Positions 1 through 8,685 of a DNA stretch of 64,000 nt are shown piece after piece. The notes beneath the pieces were generated by a model. That model had not been told where the DNA came from and searched no databases. It saw only the letters and a list, made by a program, of their open reading frames with translations. The stretch's first letter is position 1, and every line of letters begins with the position of its first letter. This stretch comes from Pseudomonas alliivorans (GTDB lineage: Bacteria; Pseudomonadota; Gammaproteobacteria; Pseudomonadales; Pseudomonadaceae), in contig NZ_JAFFZW010000001.1 of assembly GCF_017826695.1 (NCBI RefSeq), positions 806,001 to 870,000 of the forward strand. Reading direction: 5' to 3'. A program made the translations under genes and the position numbers.

Positions 1-1
1 C

Positions 2-538
2 CATTTCCGCCACGAAGTCGGCCATTATTACTGGGATCGGTTGATCGCCAATACGTATTGGCAGGAAAGCTACCGCAACCTGTTCGGCGATGAGCGCGCC
101 AGCTATGCCGATGCGCTGGATCATCATTACAAGAACGGTGCGCCTGACAACTGGCAGGAAAGCTTTGTCAGCGCGTACGCCACCATGCACCCTTGGGAAG
201 ACTGGGCCGAGACCTGGGCGCATTACCTGCACATGATGGATGCGGTCGACACGGCGCTCGGTTTCGGCATGAGCGCTCGCGACATGGAACTCGACTATCA
301 GCCGTTCCCGTTGGAAACGCTGTTCGATCCACAACACCCCGGCGGCCCGGCATTCCTGTCGTTCGTCAACGCCTGGATCGAACTGGCCGGGATGCTCAAC
401 GAGCTGTCACGCAGCATGGGCCAGCCGGATTTCTACCCGTTTGTACTGCCGCCCGCGGTCATTGCCAAACTGCACTTCATCCATCTGGTGATCCAGGATG
501 CCGGCGGCAAGGCGGATGAGGTGTTGCAGGCTCAGTGA
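2..538 (+). CDS. Zinc-binding metallopeptidase family protein (5' partial)
   Basis: The frame is open from the left edge of the window, so the N-terminus is missing; 178 residues are visible. A zinc-protease HExxH motif (HEVGH) lies within the first ten visible residues, followed by YYWDRL, which fits the putative zinc-binding metallopeptidase (zincin) family found widely in pseudomonads. The downstream part is rich in Trp, His and Glu, for example WEDWAETWAHYLHMMD, which probably carries the third metal ligand. No substrate is known to me for this family. A later TTG would only give an internal start that lacks the HExxH motif, so I treat the gene as truncated by the window rather than broken. 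The family call is fairly sure; the function is not. Confidence 0.8.
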   Translation, partial: HFRHEVGHYYWDRLIANTYWQESYRNLFGDERASYADALDHHYKNGAPDNWQESFVSAYATMHPWEDWAETWAHYLHMMDAVDTALGFGMSARDMELDYQPFPLETLFDPQHPGGPAFLSFVNAWIELAGMLNELSRSMGQPDFYPFVLPPAVIAKLHFIHLVIQDAGGKADEVLQAQ

Positions 539-580
539 GCCGCAGGGAAAGCGCGCCTCTCGCAGAACCGGGCGCTGGCG

Positions 581-1069
581 TTAAAGCTTCAATACCAGTC
601 GGCGCTCGAAGCCTATCCGTCCGCGATAGGCTTCGCCGGTATCGATCCAGCCCTGTCCGACATACAACCGAATAGCCGCCGCATTGTCGGCATCCACCGA
701 CAGCATCAGTTGCTGGATATCCGGCCATTTCAAGCCCAGTGCCGCAGGCAACGCCTTCAGGCACACCTTGCCCAGGCCTTTGCCCTGTTCTCGCCGGTCA
801 ATCTGCAGCGCATGCAAGGTCGCAGTGGCCTCTTCCAGTGCCCAGTGCGGCAGGCAATCCCCACGCTTGAGCATGAAAAAGCCCTTGGGCACTTCATCGA
901 CCAAAAACACGAAGCCTGCGATGTCGGCGCTGGGATTGACCAGCAGGGTATTGAGCGCAGCGTGGATATCGCCAGAGAACGGGATCTGTTCCGGCGCGAT
1001 CTGGAGGCGTTCGAGCTGTTGGCATTGTGTCGGCGTGAGTGCTTCGTAGCTGACCAATCGAGTCTGCAT
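581..1069 (-). CDS. GNAT family N-acetyltransferase
   Basis: A 162-aa protein with the GNAT acetyl-CoA-binding signature Q-x-x-G-x-G (REQGKGLGK) after a beta strand (LHALQI), and the C-terminal N-x-A-A-I-R-L-Y element (DNAAAIRLYVGQGW) typical of the fold. It should transfer an acetyl group from acetyl-CoA to an amine, but the acceptor cannot be told from sequence. I chose the ATG at 1069 over the TTG six bases upstream because AGG lies 7 nt before it. It converges on the metallopeptidase gene, leaving about 40 nt between them. It stands alone on its strand, and the ffs promoter region follows upstream in the opposite direction. Confidence 0.85.
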   Translation of the reverse strand: MQTRLVSYEALTPTQCQQLERLQIAPEQIPFSGDIHAALNTLLVNPSADIAGFVFLVDEVPKGFFMLKRGDCLPHWALEEATATLHALQIDRREQGKGLGKVCLKALPAALGLKWPDIQQLMLSVDADNAAAIRLYVGQGWIDTGEAYRGRIGFERRLVLKL

Positions 1070-1205
1070 GGGCAACCTGGCGGCTGATTATGATCGGAGT
1101 GGCAGAGTACAGGATCATTCTGTCTCTCTTCCAGCGCTCGAAGCTCGTCCCGGCCCCGTCACACAAGTGCTTGAGCCTGATCGAAATTTTTATCGAAACC
1201 AGTGG

Positions 1206-1233
1206 TTGTAAACTCGCTCCAGACCGGTACAAT
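1206..1233 (+). promoter_or_regulatory. Candidate sigma-70 promoter of ffs
   Basis: A -35-like TTGTAA (1206-1211) and a -10-like TACAAT (1228-1233) are separated by 16 nt. Transcription would start near 1240, about 25 nt before the mature 4.5S RNA, as in E. coli where a leader is removed by RNase P. The intervening leader can form a 6-bp hairpin (1241-1256, CTCGCC/GGTGAG). Confidence 0.6.
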
Positions 1234-1265
1234 GGCGCGGCTCGCCAACTGGTGAGCGTCGTTAT

Positions 1266-1375
1266 GGTGACCCCATCGGTCCCCCCGCAACGATTACCCG
1301 TGAACCTGGTCAGATCCGGAAGGAAGCAGCCACAGCGGGAACATTGTGTGCCGGGGTGTGGCTGGTGGGGGCACC
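1266..1375 (+). ncRNA. ffs: 4.5S RNA of the signal recognition particle (small bacterial type)
   Basis: The region holds the near-invariant SRP domain IV core: GTGAACC, then GGTCAGATCCGGAAGGAAGC, then AGCCACAGCGGGA (about 1300-1340). This forms the hairpin bound by Ffh with its symmetric and asymmetric loops. The ends pair: GGTG-A-CCCC at 1266-1274 with GGGG-GCACC at 1367-1375, which gives the long helix of the small SRP RNA. The RNA assembles with Ffh to target membrane proteins to FtsY and SecYEG. The ends are my estimate from pairing and may be off by several bases. Confidence 0.93.
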
Positions 1376-1528
1376 ACCTTAACGAGCCTCTGTCGGTCCT
1401 CGACGCAGCAACACACCTGACCTTATTGAATCGCCCGATCTGAATCTTCCGTCCGCTCATGCGTTCGCCTCAGCCATCGATATCCGCTCCCTGGATAATC
1501 GACGCCAACGCTCAGTGCATCTGTCTGA

Positions 1529-2371
1529 CTACAGCTCACCCTCAAGAAATATCCGGCGGCGGTCCTTGCGGCCTATGTTCTCGTGTTTGCACACGTCGTA
1601 AAGCGCGTCGAAGCGGCTCATTACGACGCTGTCACGCTGGGTCATTCGATAAACCAGCCTGTCGTAGTCCGCTTCGGTAATGAACTTGTACAAGCCACGC
1701 CTGTAAAGAAAGCCCGTTTGAAAGGCGAGCGTTTCGGCAGCGTAGGGTGTCGGGCCGACGAAGCAGTTTTCCATGTCGATGACTTTCATCGGTTCGGCGC
1801 TGTTCTCGTCCAGCATGATGTTCAGCGCGGAGTAGTCCATGTGGTAGATGCCCTTGGCATTGCTGCGCCGCAGTAACTCAAGTGCATGTTCCACAAACCA
1901 GTGAACGCGTTCCGGGTTTTGCTCGAGCCAGTCCTGGCCGTCGCAATACCCGTCCAGCAGCTCGGTGAGCAGCAGTGTTTCCTGCACCAGCCCCAAGCCG
2001 CGGCGTATGTAACCGAAGCCGATAATGGAGGGTGAGGGTATTCCGCGCTGGCTGGCGGCCAGGGTGTTGTGCAGTTCTTCCACGGCCCAGTCATAGCGGC
2101 CGTCGGCGGTCTGTCGCCCCAGTGTCACACGCAGGCGTGATTTCAGGCTTTCGAGCAGTTGGGACTTGGCAAACAGCCGGGTGTCGCCCACCAGCAACGG
2201 TCCGCTGATGCGTTTGCGGGATTTGCTCTTGGGCTGGTCGAACCAGCGGCTGACGGAGTCGAGCAGTTCTGCTGAGGGTGGCTGGTTGAAGTGAAAGGTT
2301 GCGTTGTCCACCTGATGCATGTGCAAAAAGCTGGAAAGTGCTGTCGATACCGAAAGCATGGTTGAGTCCAT
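1529..2371 (-). CDS. InaA/Kdo-kinase-like lipopolysaccharide kinase family protein
   Basis: A 280-aa soluble protein of the eukaryotic-type kinase fold group that includes WaaP/KdkA and InaA. The catalytic loop HMDYSALNIMLDE has the expected H-x-D-x-x-x-x-N pattern, and the metal-binding Asp follows in KVIDMEN in place of DFG. The N-terminal part carries a Lys (LFAKSQ) that may be the ATP-anchoring residue. Members phosphorylate Kdo or heptose in the LPS core, or are stress-induced proteins of unknown substrate. No LPS core genes flank it, so a general InaA-type role is as likely as core phosphorylation. It is a single gene with an AT-rich upstream region. Confidence 0.75.
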   Translation of the reverse strand: MDSTMLSVSTALSSFLHMHQVDNATFHFNQPPSAELLDSVSRWFDQPKSKSRKRISGPLLVGDTRLFAKSQLLESLKSRLRVTLGRQTADGRYDWAVEELHNTLAASQRGIPSPSIIGFGYIRRGLGLVQETLLLTELLDGYCDGQDWLEQNPERVHWFVEHALELLRRSNAKGIYHMDYSALNIMLDENSAEPMKVIDMENCFVGPTPYAAETLAFQTGFLYRRGLYKFITEADYDRLVYRMTQRDSVVMSRFDALYDVCKHENIGRKDRRRIFLEGEL

Positions 2372-2820
2372 TCTGATCTGTGTGAATGGCTGAGTGGTTC
2401 AGCTCATGAATATATATAACGCCGTGAATACGGTCGTTCGCTTAGTTGAGGAATTGTCTTTTTGTTCGACAATTCGGGTAGTTGATGGTGATGTTCACTC
2501 TTTCAGTGCATGAGTGCGATAAGTGCCCGCTTATGTGCCGCGAGCGCTCTACGGTGCCCCTTGCAGGACGCCATGAACGAGGCGTATCGGCAGGTTTCAG
2601 CAGATCCTTAGTTCAAATCTGCCTATTTGTCTGCAAATTGTCCGCCAATGTAACGGTTGGATGAATGTACAGAAAATTACACTGAACCCCTTATCATCAA
2701 CACCGCCTAATCCTCTACGCGTCGCTTGAAACCGTGTTACGGCAAGGGGCATATCAGGTCGCTGCGGGTGTCAAAGGCTTTTCGGTCGGGCGTCTCGCAG
2801 CAATGCAGCCGGGGGACCGA
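2372..2820. other. Intergenic region between divergent kinase and MscS genes
   Basis: About 450 nt with no convincing gene. It is distinctly more AT-rich than its surroundings (TATATATAA near 2410-2420 could serve as a leftward -10 element). It contains a perfect 8-bp inverted repeat at 2451-2475. A GTG at 2734 would extend the MscS frame by 29 residues, but it lacks the hydrophobic N-terminus and ribosome-binding site seen at the chosen ATG. Confidence 0.5.
2451..2475. repeat. Perfect inverted repeat GAATTGTC/GACAATTC
   Basis: Eight-base arms (2451-2458 and 2468-2475) flank a T-rich 9-base spacer. It sits between two divergent genes, so an operator is more likely than a terminator. No regulator is assigned. 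Confidence 0.5.
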
Positions 2821-3945
2821 ATGGAACATGACATCATCGTCTTTTTTACAGACTCGCAATTTCTGGGCATATCGCTGGCGAACTGGATTCTGGCCATCGT
2901 CGCGTCGACGCTGAGCTTCGTGCTGGTTCGGGGTGCGATCGGGTTTGTGTTGCGCAAGATCCGCACGCGATCCTCTGCGCCCAATGCGCATCTGAGTTAC
3001 ATCGCCGTTGAAGTGTTGTCCGGCACCAGCAATACGCTGATATTGCTGGCATCGCTGCTGATCGGCGTCGGCATGCTCGATCTGCCGGAGCGCTGGCTCG
3101 GACGGGTCAGCAGCCTGTGGTTCGTGGTTGCGGCGCTGCAGGTCGGGCTATGGGCGAATCGGGCAATTGCGCTGGCGCTGTATCGTTATTTTGCACGGCA
3201 CAGCAGCACCAGCACCTTTCAGGGCAGCGCGCTGGCGACCTTGAGTCTCTGGGGTGCCAAGGTCTTGTTGTGGGCCACGGTGCTGATGGCGATGCTGTCC
3301 AACGTCGGGGTCAACATCACGGCGTTCGTGGCCAGCCTCGGCGTAGGCGGTATTGCCGTGGCGCTGGCGGTGCAGAACATTCTCGGGGATGTCTTCGCCT
3401 CGCTGGCCATCGCGGTGGATAAACCGTTCGAGATCGGCGACTTCATTGTCGTGGGTTCGCTTTCAGGTACCGTCGAGCACGTTGGCCTTAAGACCACGCG
3501 CATCCGCAGTCTGGGCGGCGAGCAGATTGTCATGGCCAATGCCGACATGATCGGCAGCACCATTCAGAACTACAAGCGGTTGCAGGAGCGGCGCATCGTC
3601 TTCGACTTCAGGCTGACCTACGACTGTTCCGTGGATCAGGTGCGTGAAGTGCCCAGGAAGGTTGAAGAAATCATCCGCCGCCAGAAGAACGCGCGTTTCG
3701 ACCGTTCGCACTTCCGCAGCTTTGGTGAGACGTCGCTGGAGTTCGAGACGGTCTACATCGTGCTCGACCCCAGTTACAACGTTTATATGGATGTGCAGCA
3801 GACGATCAATCTGGGAATCATGGAGGCGTTTGCCGACATGGATGTGCGCTTTGCCTTCCCGTCACGCACGGTGTATGTGGCGTCATTGCCCGAGTCCAGA
3901 GCGTCGAAGCGGACCGCTCTGGAGATGGACAACGCTCAGGCCTGA
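2821..3945 (+). CDS. Small-conductance mechanosensitive channel family protein (MscS type)
   Basis: A 374-aa inner-membrane protein. Several hydrophobic helices precede the diagnostic MscS pore helix and beta domain: ASLGVGGIAVALAVQ (Gly/Ala-packed TM3), NILGDVFASLAIAVDKPFEIGDFI, then GTVEHVGLKTTRIR and the QIVMANADM-N-Y segment. Such channels open under membrane tension and release solutes on osmotic downshock. The start is the ATG at 2821, preceded by GGGGGA four bases upstream; a GTG 87 nt further upstream is in frame but less likely. The C-terminal cytoplasmic domain is complete. The gene converges closely on the phosphoesterase gene, with 8 nt between stop codons. Confidence 0.88.
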   Translation: MEHDIIVFFTDSQFLGISLANWILAIVASTLSFVLVRGAIGFVLRKIRTRSSAPNAHLSYIAVEVLSGTSNTLILLASLLIGVGMLDLPERWLGRVSSLWFVVAALQVGLWANRAIALALYRYFARHSSTSTFQGSALATLSLWGAKVLLWATVLMAMLSNVGVNITAFVASLGVGGIAVALAVQNILGDVFASLAIAVDKPFEIGDFIVVGSLSGTVEHVGLKTTRIRSLGGEQIVMANADMIGSTIQNYKRLQERRIVFDFRLTYDCSVDQVREVPRKVEEIIRRQKNARFDRSHFRSFGETSLEFETVYIVLDPSYNVYMDVQQTINLGIMEAFADMDVRFAFPSRTVYVASLPESRASKRTALEMDNAQA

Positions 3946-3953
3946 CAGCCGAT

Positions 3954-5642
3954 TCACGCTTTGTGGTGGTTGCTGAACTGCAGGGCGTTGGTCAGATCGC
4001 CCATGGGCTGTTGGCCGCGGGCGATCATTGCGTCATCCCGGCGTTTGAGGCCGTCGAGCTTTTCCAGGCCGTGAATGCGGGTGATCAGGCGCAGAATCGA
4101 GGCGGTGTCGTATATCGTGTGGTCGACCGTGCCTTTGCGGGCAAACGGTGAGATGACCAGCGCCGGAATGCGTGTGCCGGGGCCGAAGCGGTCACCCTTG
4201 GGTGGCGCAACGTGGTCCCACCAGCCGCCGTTCTCATCCATGGTGATCACGATCACCATGTTGTCCCATTGCGGACTGTTGCGCAGCACCTTGACCAAGC
4301 GGTCTATATGCCGGTCACCCGAGGCCACGTCGGCATAACCTGCGTGCATGTTCAGGTTGCCCTGAGGTTTATAGAAGGTGACTGCGGGCAGCTTGCCTGC
4401 TTCGGCGTCGGCCAGAAAACGATTGGTACTCGACTCGTCGCCCAGGCCGCCATCACGCAATCGCCGCTTACGCTCGGCAGGGTTTTGCGGACCCTGTTTT
4501 ACAAAGTAATTGAACGGCTGGTGATGGTATTGGAAGTTGGGGATCTTCGGGATGCCGGTGGAGTCCTTGAATTCATCCAGCGTGACCTGCCAGGCGCCTG
4601 CGTACCATGCCCAGTCAATGTCTTTCCTGGACAGCTTGTCGCCGATGTGTTCATGATTCTGCGGCACCAGCACGTTGGCCAGGTCCGGTTTGGAATAGTC
4701 GGGGTTCTGCGGATCGCGCAGCCAGGTCGGCCAGTAGGGCGGCGCGAGGGTATTGACCGCGTAGCCGTCCGGCGTGATTGCGCTGGGACCGAACTGCGGG
4801 GGACCTTCCATCGCACTGGCAGGAGACTTGTCCAGCGGTTTGAGGCGCGGGTCTTCCGGGTTGTCGCTTTGCAGCGTCGCGATCTGCGATTTGGCAGGCG
4901 AGTTGGCGACGTCGGGATAGATCGGCGCCGTGGCTGAAATAAGGTACTGGTGGTTGAGGAACGAGCCACCGAAAGCGCCCTGAAAGAAGTTGTCGCAGAG
5001 CACGAACTCTTTCGCCACGTCCCACAGCCGCAGCGAGTATTGAGTCTGGGCGTAGTTGCCCATGGTCAGTCCACCCGAATCGGCCCAGGCCACGAAGCGG
5101 TCGTTTTTGCCTTCGTTGATCTGCATCTGATTCTGATAGAACACATGCCACAGGTCGCGTGTGACCAGACTCAGCGGCAGGTCTTCCTGGTTCGGGCCCT
5201 TGAGCGCGAAGGGCGCGTTGGGCAGGTTTTCCTGAAACTGCACACCGGCCGGGTAGGTAACGCCATCGACGCTCTGCGGACCGACCTGCAGAACACCACC
5301 CCAGGCGGGCGGCAGCTTGCTCAGCAGGCTGCCATCGCGGTCGCGCTGTTCATAATCAGCGGCTTCAAGGGAAGACAGCGGTTTTTCAACGCCTGGAAAG
5401 TTGCCGAACAGGTTGTTGAAACTGCGGTTTTCCGCATAGATCACCACGACCGTTTTGATGTTATCGCGCAGCGCCTTGTCCAGTGCTGCGCCGGTCAGCG
5501 GCTTCTCGGCTGCAGCCGGTGGCTTTTCACCGGCGGTGACGTAACTGCTGAGCGTAACGCCCGCGCCCAGCGCTGCCATGCCGCCCAGAAAGCGACGACG
5601 GCTAGGCTGGAGAGTGGACTCGTCGTCGGGTCTGTCGGTCAT
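3954..5642 (-). CDS. Tat-exported phosphoesterase (acid phosphatase / phospholipase C family, AcpA-like)
   Basis: A 562-aa protein with a twin-arginine signal (SRRRFLGGMAALGAG) ending near residue 40, so it is exported folded to the periplasm or beyond. The mature part begins with the phosphoesterase-family motif V-V-x-Y-x-E-N-R-S-F-N-N-L-F-G and later has a metal-site-like segment TMDENGGWWDHVAPP and a nearby GPGTRIP. This is the family of Francisella AcpA and bacterial phospholipase C; the substrate may be phosphomonoesters or phospholipids. The start is supported by AGGT 8 nt upstream. It is a single gene with no secretion genes adjacent. Confidence 0.85.
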   Translation of the reverse strand: MTDRPDDESTLQPSRRRFLGGMAALGAGVTLSSYVTAGEKPPAAAEKPLTGAALDKALRDNIKTVVVIYAENRSFNNLFGNFPGVEKPLSSLEAADYEQRDRDGSLLSKLPPAWGGVLQVGPQSVDGVTYPAGVQFQENLPNAPFALKGPNQEDLPLSLVTRDLWHVFYQNQMQINEGKNDRFVAWADSGGLTMGNYAQTQYSLRLWDVAKEFVLCDNFFQGAFGGSFLNHQYLISATAPIYPDVANSPAKSQIATLQSDNPEDPRLKPLDKSPASAMEGPPQFGPSAITPDGYAVNTLAPPYWPTWLRDPQNPDYSKPDLANVLVPQNHEHIGDKLSRKDIDWAWYAGAWQVTLDEFKDSTGIPKIPNFQYHHQPFNYFVKQGPQNPAERKRRLRDGGLGDESSTNRFLADAEAGKLPAVTFYKPQGNLNMHAGYADVASGDRHIDRLVKVLRNSPQWDNMVIVITMDENGGWWDHVAPPKGDRFGPGTRIPALVISPFARKGTVDHTIYDTASILRLITRIHGLEKLDGLKRRDDAMIARGQQPMGDLTNALQFSNHHKA

Positions 5643-5864
5643 CGCGAATACCTGTCTGGATTATGTGTTACCAAAGATTTCAGGCGAGCGTAGCGATGGA
5701 ATATGACGCTATTGCTACAGTGCGAACAGCCTCCTTTGATGAAATCGTGTTCACGAACAGGCAAATTCAGCCGTCAGGCCACAATAAGCAGGACACCGGA
5801 TGCAATTTTGTCCCTGCTCGGCTAGCATTGGCGGTCTTCCGCTTACCAGTTGCGACGGTTTTCA

Positions 5865-8057
5865 ATGAGTTATCAGGTTCTTGCACGTAAATGGCGTCCG
5901 CGCTCGTTCCGCGAAATGGTCGGCCAGACACATGTGTTGAAGGCCCTGATCAACGCGCTCGACAGTCAGCGCCTGCACCACGCCTATCTTTTCACCGGTA
6001 CACGCGGTGTCGGCAAGACCACCATCGCGCGCATCATTGCCAAGTGCCTGAACTGCGAAACCGGCATTACCTCGACGCCCTGCGGCGTCTGTTCGGTGTG
6101 TAGGGAAATCGATGAAGGCCGCTTCGTTGACCTGATCGAGATCGACGCCGCGAGCCGCACCAAGGTCGAAGACACGCGTGAACTGCTGGACAACGTGCAG
6201 TACGCGCCGAGTCGCGGACGCTTCAAGGTGTACCTGATCGACGAAGTGCACATGCTGTCCAGCCACTCGTTCAACGCCTTGCTCAAGACGCTTGAAGAGC
6301 CGCCGCCCTACGTCAAATTCATCCTGGCGACGACCGATCCGCAAAAACTGCCGGCGACCATTCTGTCGCGCTGCCTGCAGTTTTCCCTGAAGAACATGAC
6401 GCCGGAGCGTGTGGTCGAGCATCTGACCCACGTTCTGGGGGTCGAGAATGTGCCGTTCGAAGACGACGCGCTGTGGTTGCTGGGCCGCGCCGCCGACGGT
6501 TCGATGCGCGACGCCATGAGCCTGACCGATCAGGCGATTGCCTTTGGTGAAGGCAAGGTCATGGCTGCCGACGTGCGTGCCATGCTGGGTACGCTGGACC
6601 ACGGTCAGGTGTTCGACGTTCTCACCGCGTTGCTGGAAGGCGATGCGCGTGGTGTGCTTGAGGCTGTGCGGCACCTGGCCGAGCAGGGGCCTGACTGGAA
6701 CGGTGTGCTCTCGGAAATTCTCAACGTATTGCATCGTGTGGCGATTGCTCAGGCACTGCCCGAAGGTGTCGATAATGGACATGGCGACCGTGATCGCGTC
6801 CTTGCTCTGGCCCAGGCGCTGCCGGCCGAAGATGTGCAGTTCTATTATCAGATGGGCCTTATAGGCCGACGTGACCTGCCACTGGCTCCCGACCCGCGTG
6901 GCGGTTTCGAAATGGTGCTGTTGCGCATGCTGGCGTTCCGGCCAGCCGATAGCGAGAACGCACCGAGGCAGCCGCTAAAGCCAGTGGGGATCAGCCAGGC
7001 CACGGTTGATTCCCGGAATGTAGTGGCCGATGCAACACCTGTTGCATCGGTGGCTTCCCGACCGCCTGTCATGGCCGCGCCTGATCCCGCCTTTGAGGCG
7101 ACGGTGCCTGCGCCCGAACCGGCGCCGGTTAACGTTGCGCCGGTGAAGCCTGAGCCCGAGCAGGCTCAACCTGCACCGCCAGCGCCTGCCGAAGAAGTCG
7201 ACCTGCCGTGGAACGAGCCGAAAACGCCCGTCGCCGAGGCGACGCCTGAGCCCGTCGCGCAACCCGCCGAAGTGCCGGTTGCCGAGCCTGTTCTGGAAAC
7301 CCTTGGCGAACAGCCTGATCTGACGCCCATGCCGACGCCTGCGCCCGCAAGTCCCGTTCCGGACGCGCCGCAGGTCGAGGAGCAACAGGCGCAGGACCAG
7401 CTGGCCGAAGAACCCCAGCCGGTTGCCGGGCAGGTTGTCACGCCCGCCATGCTCGAAGCGATTCCGGACGCGGCGTATCTGTCAGCCCCCATGGACCGCG
7501 ACGATGAGCCGCCACCGGACGATGATTATGTTGAACCGGACGTGGACATCGACCCTGCGTCCTACGCCTATCTGGATGAGCTGGCGCATGAGAGCGTCGG
7601 TGATGCCGAACCGGTCGAACCCGAGCCGACGCCCGCTGCGATGCCTGCCACGGGCCTTGCGCTGGAATGGCTGGAGATGTTTCCCGGCCTGCCCATCTCT
7701 GGCATGACCGGCAGCATCGCTGCCAACTGTACGCTGATGGGCAAGGAGGGCGACGACTGGTTGCTGCACCTGGACCCGGCGCACAGCGCACTGTTCAACG
7801 CGACCCAGCAACGTCGGTTGAACGATGCGTTGAACCAGTTCATGGGGCGTACGATCAATCTGTCTATCGAGCTGATCAAGCCCGAGCAGGAAACGCCTGC
7901 CCAGGCCGCATCGCGTTTGCGTGCCGAGCGCCAGCGCCAGGCCGAGGCCTCGATTCATGCCGATCCGTTCATCCAGCAGATGCTGCAACAGTTTGGCGCA
8001 ATGATTCGAGAAGACACGATCAAGCCTGTGGACGCTCCGGCAGCGCAGGCTCAATAA
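5865..8057 (+). CDS. dnaX: DNA polymerase III subunit tau/gamma (clamp loader)
   Basis: A 730-aa AAA+ clamp-loader ATPase that loads the beta sliding clamp and links polymerase cores. It has Walker A GTRGVGKT (residues 45-52), zinc-binding cysteines at 64, 73, 76 and 79, Walker B DEVH (126-129) and the SRC sensor (168-170). Domain III is followed by a long Pro/Ala/Glu-rich linker (about residues 370-600) and a C-terminal tau domain for polymerase and helicase binding. The ATG at 5865 gives the conserved MSYQVLARKWRP start; a TTG 15 nt upstream is rejected. I saw no A-AAA-AAG-type slippery site in frame, so a gamma form by frameshifting is not evident. ybaB follows after 61 nt, as in many bacteria. 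Confidence 0.97.
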   Translation: MSYQVLARKWRPRSFREMVGQTHVLKALINALDSQRLHHAYLFTGTRGVGKTTIARIIAKCLNCETGITSTPCGVCSVCREIDEGRFVDLIEIDAASRTKVEDTRELLDNVQYAPSRGRFKVYLIDEVHMLSSHSFNALLKTLEEPPPYVKFILATTDPQKLPATILSRCLQFSLKNMTPERVVEHLTHVLGVENVPFEDDALWLLGRAADGSMRDAMSLTDQAIAFGEGKVMAADVRAMLGTLDHGQVFDVLTALLEGDARGVLEAVRHLAEQGPDWNGVLSEILNVLHRVAIAQALPEGVDNGHGDRDRVLALAQALPAEDVQFYYQMGLIGRRDLPLAPDPRGGFEMVLLRMLAFRPADSENAPRQPLKPVGISQATVDSRNVVADATPVASVASRPPVMAAPDPAFEATVPAPEPAPVNVAPVKPEPEQAQPAPPAPAEEVDLPWNEPKTPVAEATPEPVAQPAEVPVAEPVLETLGEQPDLTPMPTPAPASPVPDAPQVEEQQAQDQLAEEPQPVAGQVVTPAMLEAIPDAAYLSAPMDRDDEPPPDDDYVEPDVDIDPASYAYLDELAHESVGDAEPVEPEPTPAAMPATGLALEWLEMFPGLPISGMTGSIAANCTLMGKEGDDWLLHLDPAHSALFNATQQRRLNDALNQFMGRTINLSIELIKPEQETPAQAASRLRAERQRQAEASIHADPFIQQMLQQFGAMIREDTIKPVDAPAAQAQ

Positions 8058-8118
8058 CTGACGGCACGGCGCCTCGCGCGCTGCGCAAACGAACCATCCA
8101 TATTCGAGGAGATATCCC

Positions 8119-8445
8119 ATGATGAAAGGTGGCATGGCTGGCCTGATGAAGCAGGCCCAGCAAATGCAGGAAAAAATGGCCAAGATGCAGGAAGAACTGG
8201 CCAACGCGGAAGTCACCGGTCAATCGGGCGCAGGCCTGGTGAGCGTCGTGATGACCGGTCGTCATGACGTCAAGCGCATCAATCTCGATGACAGCCTGAT
8301 GCAGGAAGACAAGGAGGTGCTGGAAGACCTGATCGCCGCGGCCGTCAACGACGCCGTGCGCAAGATCGAACAGGCCAGCCAGGAAAAGACCGCTTCCATG
8401 ACCGCCGGCATGCAACTGCCGCCAGGCATGAAGCTGCCGTTCTGA
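8119..8445 (+). CDS. YbaB/EbfC family nucleoid-associated protein
   Basis: A 108-aa protein with the conserved N-terminal [20 protein letters not shown] helix, the central strand [12 protein letters not shown] and the C-terminal PGMKLPF tail, which is diagnostic for YbaB/EbfC. These small dimers bind DNA and are usually encoded between dnaX and recR. AGGAG lies 7 nt upstream of the first ATG; a second ATG follows directly. Unusually, recR does not follow: a hairpin terminator ends the transcript at 8467-8495, and recR is 4.7 kb away. Confidence 0.95.
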   Translation: MMKGGMAGLMKQAQQMQEKMAKMQEELANAEVTGQSGAGLVSVVMTGRHDVKRINLDDSLMQEDKEVLEDLIAAAVNDAVRKIEQASQEKTASMTAGMQLPPGMKLPF

Positions 8446-8466
8446 CGGTCGCTGTCGCGGGTATCA

Positions 8467-8495
8467 ATGCCAGGCCATGTGCCTGGCATTTTTTT
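8467..8495 (+). terminator. Rho-independent terminator after ybaB
   Basis: A perfect 9-bp stem, ATGCCAGGC/GCCTGGCAT, with a 5-base loop and a run of six T immediately after. It lies 21 nt beyond the ybaB stop and would close the dnaX-ybaB transcript. Confidence 0.9.
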
Positions 8496-8536
8496 GGGCG
8501 CAGGTTTTTGCCGGGCTCTGAAACGTCTGTGTGACC

Positions 8537-8597
8537 GGGCAGATGGGATGCGGAGCGTTCCGGGCTGCATGCCCACGCAGGGCATGGGCACGATCAG
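8537..8597. repeat. Intergenic palindromic repeat-like sequence (GCGGAGCG...GGGCACGATCA type)
   Basis: The segment with GATGCGGAGCGTTCCGG, then TGCCCACGC-AGG-GCATGGGCA and CGATCA, resembles a short intergenic palindrome I recall as common in P. syringae genomes. The inner arms pair apart from one wobble position. The family assignment is from memory; only the imperfect palindrome is directly visible. Confidence 0.45.
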
Positions 8598-8685
8598 CGT
8601 GAAAGCGACTTCCGTTCGTTTCGCTCCAGCATGGCAACGCCGCTCAGGAGGCGCTGCGTCCGCTCTCGAACGTTCGCTGCCGGGC

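Noticed and set aside
5865..8057. Programmed frameshift in dnaX to give gamma
   Set aside because: No A-AAA-AAG-type slippery site was found in frame near the end of domain III.
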